Positions 1-5,098 of a stretch of DNA of 5,098 nucleotides are shown piece after piece. The DNA comes from Candidatus Aminicenantota bacterium (lineage in GTDB: Bacteria > Acidobacteriota > Aminicenantia > UBA2199), in the NCBI GenBank assembly GCA_024644125.1, contig JAHELQ010000419.1:1-5098 (forward strand). The letters are read 5' to 3'. The notes under the pieces are model-generated. The model worked only from the letters and a program-made list of their open reading frames with translations, was not told the origin of the DNA and did no database searches. Within the stretch, counting starts at the first letter, position 1; each line of letters begins with the position of its first letter. A program made the position numbers and the translations under genes.

Positions 1-578
1 AGGAATACCATGATCTCAAAAAACAATATACGAGGTTGAAATACGAAAATTATCTACTCAAGACTCGGATGGAGCGCGTCCGTTTTTTCGAGAACGTCAG
101 GGGGCAGTACAATTCGTTTATTACAGCGGAGCTCATTTCCATCGATCCCAATTTCCCCCTGGGCTCGATCATTGTCAACAAGGGTTCCAGCGACGGAGTC
201 GTGGTTGAGATGGTTGTTCTCAACGGCGACGGAGAATTGGTGGGCAAAACCATCGAGCCGATCACGTTGTTTTCGTCGCGTGTCAGGTTGATAACCAGTT
301 CCACCGGCGGCGCGGGCGCTTATATCAGGGAAAATGCCCTTGAAGGTTTTTTGTCGGGAAACAATAGCAAAATTTGCGAATTTAAGTATTTGATTGAAAA
401 TATGCCGGTTTCGGTGGGCGATGAACTGGTGACCTCCGGGACGGACGAGATATTCCCACCCTACATTCCTATCGGTAAAGTGGAATCGATCGAGAAAGAA
501 CATCTTTTATTGAAGGTTTTTGTGAAACCCTTTTTTGTAGGTAAGTCCATCAAACAATTGGTTTTATTGAAAAAATGA
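1..578 (+). CDS. mreC: Rod shape-determining protein MreC (5'-truncated by window edge)
   Basis: MreC is the bitopic periplasmic scaffold of the elongasome. It links MreB/MreD to PBP2 and activates PBP2. The frame (codons from base 3) is open to the left edge, so the gene starts outside the window. A TTG at 36 could be called as a start, but it is a leucine inside a charged helical stretch reading EYHDLKKQYTRLKYENYLL, the expected coiled coil before the periplasmic beta domains. The 191 visible residues then show the MreC core: AELISIDPNFPLGSIIVNKG, the GSSDGV turn (about 183-200), GELVGKT, and the late TSGTDEIFPPYIPIGKV motif (from 432). The cytoplasmic tail, membrane helix and first part of the coiled coil are missing; full MreC is usually about 270-300 residues. 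The stop overlaps the mreD start as ATGA. The family assignment is firm; the true start is not visible. Confidence 0.95.
   Translation, partial: EYHDLKKQYTRLKYENYLLKTRMERVRFFENVRGQYNSFITAELISIDPNFPLGSIIVNKGSSDGVVVEMVVLNGDGELVGKTIEPITLFSSRVRLITSSTGGAGAYIRENALEGFLSGNNSKICEFKYLIENMPVSVGDELVTSGTDEIFPPYIPIGKVESIEKEHLLLKVFVKPFFVGKSIKQLVLLKK
575..578 (+). other. ATGA stop-start overlap, mreC/mreD
   Basis: The mreD ATG (575-577) shares bases with the mreC TGA (576-578). With no visible Shine-Dalgarno sequence before mreD, ribosomes finishing mreC probably re-initiate here, which would keep MreC and MreD in fixed ratio. Confidence 0.85.
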
Positions 579-1048
579 ACAGGAATTTCAAACTCGTATT
601 TCTTCTATTGTTGGTTGTTTCCCAGATACTGTTGAACAGGTATGTGGATGTGTTGAAAATAAATATCGATCTTTTGTACCTGGTGTTGATCTATGTGTCA
701 ATAAAGTCCGGGACGCTAAAAACGATACTGATCGCCTGCCTTGTCGGCTGGGTTACGGATTTTTTCTCCGCAGGAATTGTCGGCGTTTTCGGTTTTTCCA
801 GGGTTCTGGTTATTTTTCTTGTCCATGAATTTGTCCGCTTTATCGATTTAACGAAACGCCATTTCTTGTTTTTACTGGTATCCATATCTCTCGCTTTGTC
901 CAATTTTATCGCCAATGCCTTTTTTCACTACATTGCCGGTCATTCCTTCACATTGGGATTTTTATTGTATCAGCCGCTTTTGACCGCGTTTGTAGGAATG
1001 TTGATTGTCAGTTCTCCGGGTATCAGGGAAAGATTAGATGTATATTGA
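575..1048 (+). CDS. mreD: Rod shape-determining protein MreD
   Basis: MreD is a small inner-membrane protein of the elongasome that works with MreC in controlling PBP2. The 157-residue product has the usual MreD length and is almost wholly hydrophobic. About five or six membrane helices can be traced, near residues 6-21, 30-45, 48-64, 68-88, 96-118 and 125-146. The family-typical GWVTDFFSAG segment with Asp62 lies at residues 58-67, followed by the glycine-rich GVFGFSR. Sequence conservation in MreD is poor, so the call rests on hydropathy, this motif and position between mreC and mrdA. The ATG overlaps the mreC stop by 4 bases. No Shine-Dalgarno sequence is evident upstream (the region is TTTTATTGAAAA), which suggests start by translational coupling. 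The 3' end overlaps mrdA by 11 bases. Confidence 0.93.
   Translation: MNRNFKLVFLLLLVVSQILLNRYVDVLKINIDLLYLVLIYVSIKSGTLKTILIACLVGWVTDFFSAGIVGVFGFSRVLVIFLVHEFVRFIDLTKRHFLFLLVSISLALSNFIANAFFHYIAGHSFTLGFLLYQPLLTAFVGMLIVSSPGIRERLDVY
1025..1028 (+). promoter_or_regulatory. Likely ribosome binding site for mrdA
   Basis: AGGG lies nine bases before the ATG at 1038, inside the last codons of mreD. It is the best Shine-Dalgarno-like sequence at any internal start of the window and supports the chosen mrdA start. It is only four bases long, so it could be chance. Confidence 0.45.
1038..1048 (+). other. 11-base gene overlap, mreD/mrdA
   Basis: The mrdA reading frame starts 11 bases before the end of mreD, in another frame. 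This rules out a promoter or terminator in spacer DNA between the two genes and points to coupled translation. Confidence 0.85.
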
Positions 1049-2843
1049 ACGGCAAAAATTATCCACCGAAGACAAGGAACGAATTTCTCTGGTGGCGTCA
1101 ATCATCCTGGTCGGTATTTTTGTTTTCCTGGCTTTTGTTTTTTGGAATATCCAGGTATTGAAAAACCAGCATTACCTGACCCTGGCCATGCAAAACATGG
1201 TGCGCGAGGTGGAACTCAAGGCGCCGCGGGGACTGGTCAAGGACCGGAACGGAATAGTCATTTCCGACAACAAATTGGATTTTTCCCTTTTCCTTATCCG
1301 TGAAGGAGTTGAAGATATGGAGAAGACGATTTCGTTTGCCAGCGCTGCCGTCAATATGGAGCCGGAGGAAGTGAAAAAGGTAATCGAACGGTATAGGCAA
1401 TTCCCTCTCTCTTATGCCATTCCCTTAAAAAAAAATTTGACCCTGGGCAGCGTCGTTTATATTAAAAGTCGCTCCGATATTCATCCGGAATTTGATATTG
1501 ACGTCGCGCCCACCCGGGCGTATCCTCTTCAGGAGGAATGTTCGCATATCCTCGGCTATATTTCGGAGATCACGGTCGATGAATTGAAAATGAGCAGGGC
1601 TGAGGGTTACAAAGCCGGAGACGTCATCGGACGTAGTGGTATAGAGCAGCAATATGAAGACTACTTGCGCGGCAAGAAAGGTTCCCGGATTGTAGTGAAG
1701 GACAACCTCGGGACTGTGCAACAGGTTTTGCAGGAGGTGAAACCCGCTCTCGGAAACAGTGTGATCCTTACCATCGACCTGGTGCTGCAAACATATATCG
1801 AGCAATTGATGGCCGAACATCTCGGCACTATAGGCGTTGTGGAGCTATCTACCGGCGGGCTGTTGGCGTTGGTGAGCAAGCCCAATTATAATCCCGATCT
1901 CTTCACCGGGGCGATGGATCCGGAAATCTGGAGGTCGCTTTTGAACGATCCCAACAAACCGATGCAGAACAAGTTTACCCAGGGATTGTATTCTCCCGGT
2001 TCGGTGTTCAAGATCGTGATGGCTTTGGGAGGGTTGCAGGAAGGGTTGATCCAGCCCATGTCCACCGTCGATTGTTATGGCGCCGTCAAAATTTACGATC
2101 GTTTTTTTCATTGTTGGGTGCCGTCGGGGCATGGGACCGTCAATCTCTATGACGCCATAAAAAATTCGTGCAATATTTATTTTTACCAATTGGGGAAAAG
2201 AATGGATATCGATATAATAGCGGGCTACGCTGAAATGTTGGGCTTGGGCGGCGTATCGGATATCGATCTCCCCAATGAGAAGATGGGCCGCGTCCCCAGC
2301 CGGGCGTGGAAGCAAAAATACCTCAAACAAAAATGGTTTCCCGGAGAAACCATTTCCGTCGCCATCGGAGGCGGTATGTTGAGCGTAACTCCGGCCCAGG
2401 TACTGACCATGATCAGCACTGTGGCGCTGCGGGGGAAACAACCCCAACTGCATTTGCTCAAGGAGATCCAGAGCGGAGATGGAGTAACGACTGAATTCAC
2501 TCCGACATTCACCCGGGTTCCAATCCGGAAAGAAAATTTCGAAGCGGTGATAGAGGGGTTGTACCGGGTGGTCAATGACGGAAGCACCGGTAGGGCAGCG
2601 CGGATTCCGGGCTTCGATATTTGTGGTAAAACCGGTACGCAACAAATCATCTCTAAAGAAAATCCCAGGTATAAAGAATTGGTGAAAGAAAAACAGTTTA
2701 AGCCCCATTCCTGGTTTGTGTCGTTCGCCCCCCGCTTCAAACCGCGTTTCGCCGTTGTCGTATTTGTGGAAAATGGTGGGGATGCCGGTGCGGTCGCAGC
2801 TCCGTTGGCAGGAAAAATTTACCGGAAGTTATTCGAACAATGA
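1038..2843 (+). CDS. mrdA: Penicillin-binding protein 2, class B transpeptidase of the elongasome
   Basis: PBP2 crosslinks peptidoglycan strands made by RodA during side-wall growth; it is anchored in the inner membrane and acts in the periplasm. The 601-residue product is near the usual length. It has a short cytoplasmic tail, one membrane helix (about 16-40), the pedestal domain with APRGLVKDRNG (62-72) and GRSGIEQQYEDYLRGK (198-213), then the transpeptidase domain. All three active-site motifs are intact: SVFK with nucleophile Ser322, SCN at 377-379, and KTGT at 531-534. A PBP2-type WKQK is at 424-427 and HSWF at 557-560. D/C345-346, C359, H365 and C378 could form a zinc site. The usual GQG of the IGQG motif reads GGG at 444-446. 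AGGG at 1025-1028, nine bases before the ATG, supports this start. It overlaps mreD by 11 bases and rodA by 4. FtsI/PBP3 is the main alternative, but the motifs and neighbours favour PBP2. Confidence 0.97.
   Translation: MYIERQKLSTEDKERISLVASIILVGIFVFLAFVFWNIQVLKNQHYLTLAMQNMVREVELKAPRGLVKDRNGIVISDNKLDFSLFLIREGVEDMEKTISFASAAVNMEPEEVKKVIERYRQFPLSYAIPLKKNLTLGSVVYIKSRSDIHPEFDIDVAPTRAYPLQEECSHILGYISEITVDELKMSRAEGYKAGDVIGRSGIEQQYEDYLRGKKGSRIVVKDNLGTVQQVLQEVKPALGNSVILTIDLVLQTYIEQLMAEHLGTIGVVELSTGGLLALVSKPNYNPDLFTGAMDPEIWRSLLNDPNKPMQNKFTQGLYSPGSVFKIVMALGGLQEGLIQPMSTVDCYGAVKIYDRFFHCWVPSGHGTVNLYDAIKNSCNIYFYQLGKRMDIDIIAGYAEMLGLGGVSDIDLPNEKMGRVPSRAWKQKYLKQKWFPGETISVAIGGGMLSVTPAQVLTMISTVALRGKQPQLHLLKEIQSGDGVTTEFTPTFTRVPIRKENFEAVIEGLYRVVNDGSTGRAARIPGFDICGKTGTQQIISKENPRYKELVKEKQFKPHSWFVSFAPRFKPRFAVVVFVENGGDAGAVAAPLAGKIYRKLFEQ
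2331..2355 (+). repeat. Perfect 10-bp inverted repeat inside mrdA
   Basis: AAATGGTTTC (2331-2340) and GAAACCATTT (2346-2355) are exact reverse complements around the 5-base loop CCGGA. In the protein this encodes KWFPGETI, part of a conserved PBP2 stretch. No T-tract follows, so it is not a terminator. The RNA could form a stem-loop, but function is unproven and protein constraint plus chance may explain it. Confidence 0.6.
2840..2843 (+). other. ATGA stop-start overlap, mrdA/rodA
   Basis: The rodA ATG overlaps the mrdA TGA. The two products form an enzyme pair (transpeptidase and glycosyltransferase), so coupling here would favour matched synthesis. A weak GGAAG at 2824-2828 is the only Shine-Dalgarno candidate. 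Confidence 0.85.
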
Positions 2844-3916
2844 GAGATTTTTATAAATATTTCGATAAAGTGTCTTTTGTGACCCTGCTGATGTTAAACA
2901 TCCTGGGGGTGGTATTGATCTACAGCGCATCCCATACAATGCCGCAGCCATACCATACCCGCCAGTTATTGTGGTTGTTGTTCGCGTTCGCCGCGTTTTT
3001 TTTGGTATTCAGTCGCAAGACCGAATTTTTCTTCAATATGAGTACCATTATATATGTGGTAGTGCTGGTCATCCTATTGGTTCAGTATGTCAGCGGCAGT
3101 ATTATTGCCGGCACCAAGAGTTGGGTGCGTTTTGGATTTTTTTCCGCCCAATTTTCAGAGTTCGCCAAAATTGCCGTGATTCTCGTGTTTGCCCGGCGGT
3201 TGTCGAAGATCGATTTTATTGATTGGAAGGCATTCTTGGGGCTACTTTCCCTTTTTGGGGCGCCCTTTGTCTTGATCGCCGCCCAGCCGGATTTGGGGAC
3301 TGCGTTTGTGTTGGTCTCGGTGTTGATCATGACCATGTTTCTGAAGCCATTTGCCAAATCCATTTTGATTTTTTCGTTGATATTTGCCATTTCCGGCGCT
3401 TATGTGACATGGAATTATGTGTTGAAACCCTACCAGAAAGACCGTATCATCTCCTTCTTAAATCCAGAGAAATACCGGCATTCCACCGGTTATCAGGTTA
3501 TTCAATCCAAAATCGCTATCGGCTCCGGAGGTCTGGAAGGCAAAGGGTATTTGAAGGGTTCCCAATCGCAGTACCGTTTTTTGCCCACGCGGCACACCGA
3601 TTTTATTGTGTCGGTGTTGGGGGAGGAATTCGGTTTTCTCGGTTTCAGTCTGCTGTTTGTATTGTTTTTCACTCTTTTTTACCGGCAATTTAGCTTCAAA
3701 TCCCGGTCGGATGAAGAATTCTATTTTGTCTACCTGTTCAATGGAGTGATATTGTTCCAATTCCTTATCAATATACTTATGTCCATCGGCTTGATTCCCA
3801 TTCTTGGGCTGCCGTTGCCGTTCGTTTCGTACGGCGGTTCATCGTTGTTGGCCTTTTATATTGGCGAGGGATTGATTTTCAGGATAAAACTCAATAATTA
3901 TTTATATGAAGCCTGA
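2840..3916 (+). CDS. rodA: RodA, SEDS-family peptidoglycan glycosyltransferase
   Basis: RodA is the multi-pass inner-membrane enzyme that polymerises lipid II into glycan strands, working as a pair with PBP2. The 358-residue product matches the usual RodA length and is rich in membrane helices. Visible SEDS motifs are GTKSWVRFG (91-99, with the conserved Trp95), QPDLGT (149-154), the long periplasmic loop LNPEKYRHSTGYQVIQSKIA (207-226), IGSGGLEGKG (227-236), RHTDF (251-255) and PFVSYGGSS (327-335). Asp254 matches the catalytic aspartate studied in other RodA proteins (D255 in Thermus, D262 in E. coli, by recall). The residue before RHTDF is Thr250, where many homologues have Glu. The start overlaps the mrdA stop as ATGA; only a weak GGAAG lies 11 bases upstream. 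FtsW is the paralogous alternative, but adjacency to mrdA and the mre genes makes RodA much more likely. Confidence 0.97.
   Translation: MRDFYKYFDKVSFVTLLMLNILGVVLIYSASHTMPQPYHTRQLLWLLFAFAAFFLVFSRKTEFFFNMSTIIYVVVLVILLVQYVSGSIIAGTKSWVRFGFFSAQFSEFAKIAVILVFARRLSKIDFIDWKAFLGLLSLFGAPFVLIAAQPDLGTAFVLVSVLIMTMFLKPFAKSILIFSLIFAISGAYVTWNYVLKPYQKDRIISFLNPEKYRHSTGYQVIQSKIAIGSGGLEGKGYLKGSQSQYRFLPTRHTDFIVSVLGEEFGFLGFSLLFVLFFTLFYRQFSFKSRSDEEFYFVYLFNGVILFQFLINILMSIGLIPILGLPLPFVSYGGSSLLAFYIGEGLIFRIKLNNYLYEA
3906..3916 (+). other. 11-base gene overlap, rodA/radical SAM gene
   Basis: The radical SAM frame opens 11 bases before the rodA stop. The preceding bases are AT-rich (ACTCAATAATTATTTAT) without a Shine-Dalgarno sequence, so expression probably depends on translation of rodA. 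This places the gene in the same operon as the elongation genes. Confidence 0.8.
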
Positions 3917-5098
3917 CGAAATATTATACTATCTAAATAACCCGCAAGTGTACAGTGGGAAAGAGATCAATGTGATCAGGAAACCGTTTGTGATATCTCC
4001 GGATTCCCTCAACATTTGCCTCGTGTTCCCTGATACCTATGAGATCGGCATGAGTCATTTCGGTATCAAGTTGTTGTATCATACGTTGAACAAAATGGAG
4101 CATGTCAACGCCGAACGTTGTTTTTTGCCGGACCGTGAATCTATCGAAATATTCAAGCGGCATCAGGTGGAGTTGTTCTCCGTCGAAAACCGCAGGCCTC
4201 TAAAAGAATTCGACCTGATTGGTTTTTCGATCTTGAGCGAGATGAACTTCACCAATGTCCTGCAGGTTCTCGATCTGGCGGGTATCCCGCTAAAATCCGA
4301 CCAGAGGCGAGAGGTGTTCCCCTTGATTGCCGCCGGAGGTATCTCTGTCGTCAATCCGGAGCCTCTCCGGCAATTCATCGATTTCTTCGCTTTCGGAGAT
4401 GGGGAGGTGCTGTTCCCGGATATCGTGGATGTCGTTTCCCGGATGAAACGGGAAGGAACGGGCAAAGCCAGTGGTTTGGAGTTATTGGGAGGCATCCCCG
4501 GAGTATATGTCCCTTCCCGGCATCCTGTCGAGAATAGAGGGATGTTTTGCACTCCCGCCGCCGGTACCGGGGTCGTCAAGAAGCGAGTGCTCAAAAAAAT
4601 TGATGAATCCTTCGCGTACGACAAAATAATCATCCCGTTGGCCAACACTGTGTTTAACCGGTTGGATGTGGAGATCGCCAGGGGTTGCCCCCAATCGTGC
4701 CGTTTTTGCCAGGCCAAATCCTACTATGCTCCCTACCGGCCCAAGTCGCTGGAAAACAATCTTGAATATATCGAGAAGGCGCTCAAAGGTACCGGTTTCG
4801 AGAATTTCTCGTTGTCCACTCTTAGTTCCGGCGATTATCCATATTTGCCGGAGATGTTGGAAGAAATTCCCCGCGTGATGTCCACGGGAATTTCGATGTC
4901 CGTTTCTTCTCTGCGGCCCTCCACCCTCTCCAGGAAAATGTTGTCCACCATCTCGCTCTTTCGTCGTACCGGGTTGACCATTGTCCCTGAGGCAGGAACT
5001 CCACGGTTGAGGCGGGTGATCAACAAAGATGTTTCAGACGAGGAGATTTCGCGGGCGGTGGATTTGGCGTTGGACTACAATTGGAAAAAAATCAAGCT
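3906..5098 (+). CDS. B12-binding-domain-like radical SAM protein, TIGR03960-type (3'-truncated by window edge)
   Basis: This is a putative radical S-adenosylmethionine enzyme of unknown substrate. The 397 visible codons contain no stop and run off the right edge. The N-terminal part has NICLVFPDTYEIGMSHFGIK (about 36-55), ERCFLPDRE and DLIGFSILSEMNFTN (103-117). These are typical of the cobalamin-binding-like domain in this family, although the classical DxHxxG cobalamin motif is not seen. The radical SAM core has an intact CPQSCRFC triad (Cys261, Cys265, Cys268) for the 4Fe-4S cluster, then LSTLSSGDY (303-311), SSLRPSTLS and VPEAGTPRLRRVINK (360-374), a run characteristic of TIGR03960. The start overlaps rodA by 11 bases. 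No Shine-Dalgarno lies nearby; AGGA at 3881 is 21 bases away. The next ATG (codon 49) would cut into the domain. In several bacteria this family sits beside a DUF2344/TIGR03936 gene and an RNase E/G gene, so an RNA-related role is possible but unproven. Confidence 0.9.
   Translation, partial: MKPDEILYYLNNPQVYSGKEINVIRKPFVISPDSLNICLVFPDTYEIGMSHFGIKLLYHTLNKMEHVNAERCFLPDRESIEIFKRHQVELFSVENRRPLKEFDLIGFSILSEMNFTNVLQVLDLAGIPLKSDQRREVFPLIAAGGISVVNPEPLRQFIDFFAFGDGEVLFPDIVDVVSRMKREGTGKASGLELLGGIPGVYVPSRHPVENRGMFCTPAAGTGVVKKRVLKKIDESFAYDKIIIPLANTVFNRLDVEIARGCPQSCRFCQAKSYYAPYRPKSLENNLEYIEKALKGTGFENFSLSTLSSGDYPYLPEMLEEIPRVMSTGISMSVSSLRPSTLSRKMLSTISLFRRTGLTIVPEAGTPRLRRVINKDVSDEEISRAVDLALDYNWKKIK

Noticed and set aside
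36..38. TTG as the start of mreC
   Set aside because: The frame stays open upstream to the window edge, and the upstream codons continue the coiled coil expected in MreC, so this TTG is an internal leucine.
1845..2708. Long open frame (287 codons) on the minus strand opposite mrdA
   Set aside because: It lies wholly within the strongly supported PBP2 gene. Its translation shows no recognisable domain and it has the look of an antisense shadow caused by codon bias.
2983..3003. Terminator-like GC stem followed by T8 inside rodA
   Set aside because: The stem CGCG/CGCG is only 4 bp with a 5-base loop, too weak for an intrinsic terminator. The T-run simply encodes Phe-Phe-Leu of a membrane helix.
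3223..3693. Plus-strand open frame of 156 codons inside rodA
   Set aside because: It is an out-of-frame shadow of rodA; rodA carries the conserved SEDS motifs across the same bases.
4561..4570. 10-bp palindrome CCGGTACCGG
   Set aside because: It has no loop, no partner copy with the same full sequence, and sits in coding sequence for a Gly/Ala-rich stretch; most likely chance.
4163..4717. Minus-strand open frame (184 codons) opposite the radical SAM gene
   Set aside because: The + strand encodes conserved radical SAM motifs over the same bases, and the minus product is low-complexity and Ser/Thr/Arg-rich with no family features.

Overview
The window is a gene-dense, single-strand (+) block from a bacterial chromosome. 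It holds the cell-elongation cluster mreC (5' part missing), mreD, mrdA (PBP2) and rodA, followed by a radical-SAM gene cut by the right edge. MreBCD/PBP2/RodA is the peptidoglycan machine of rod-shaped bacteria, so the source is a walled bacterium that elongates its side wall. The gene order mreC-mreD-mrdA-rodA followed by a B12-type radical-SAM gene recalls Desulfobacterota, Acidobacteriota and several candidate phyla. I cannot fix the lineage from this sequence alone. GC is near one half by eye (not counted), and no gene looks compositionally foreign.

Layout: mreC occupies 1-578, mreD 575-1048, mrdA 1038-2843, rodA 2840-3916, and the radical-SAM gene runs from 3906 past the right edge. No intergenic base exists anywhere. 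Consecutive genes overlap by 4, 11, 4 and 11 bases, so the five genes are almost certainly one transcript with coupled translation. The promoter and mreB, if present, would lie left of the window.

How it works together: MreC is the periplasmic scaffold and MreD the membrane partner that regulate PBP2. RodA is the SEDS glycosyltransferase that polymerises lipid II, and PBP2 is the cognate class B transpeptidase that crosslinks the new strands. The visible catalytic motifs are intact: S322/SCN/KTG in PBP2, and D254 with W95 in RodA. The fifth gene belongs to the uncharacterised radical-SAM family typified by TIGR03960. It has an intact 4Fe-4S cysteine triad and no known substrate. It is the least understood part of the window, and its translational coupling to rodA is the most interesting observation.

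No RNA genes, mobile elements, CRISPR arrays or convincing terminators were seen. Secondary points are a possible zinc site in PBP2, a perfect 10-bp inverted repeat inside mrdA, an A9 tract in mrdA, and two small departures from usual motifs in PBP2 and RodA.
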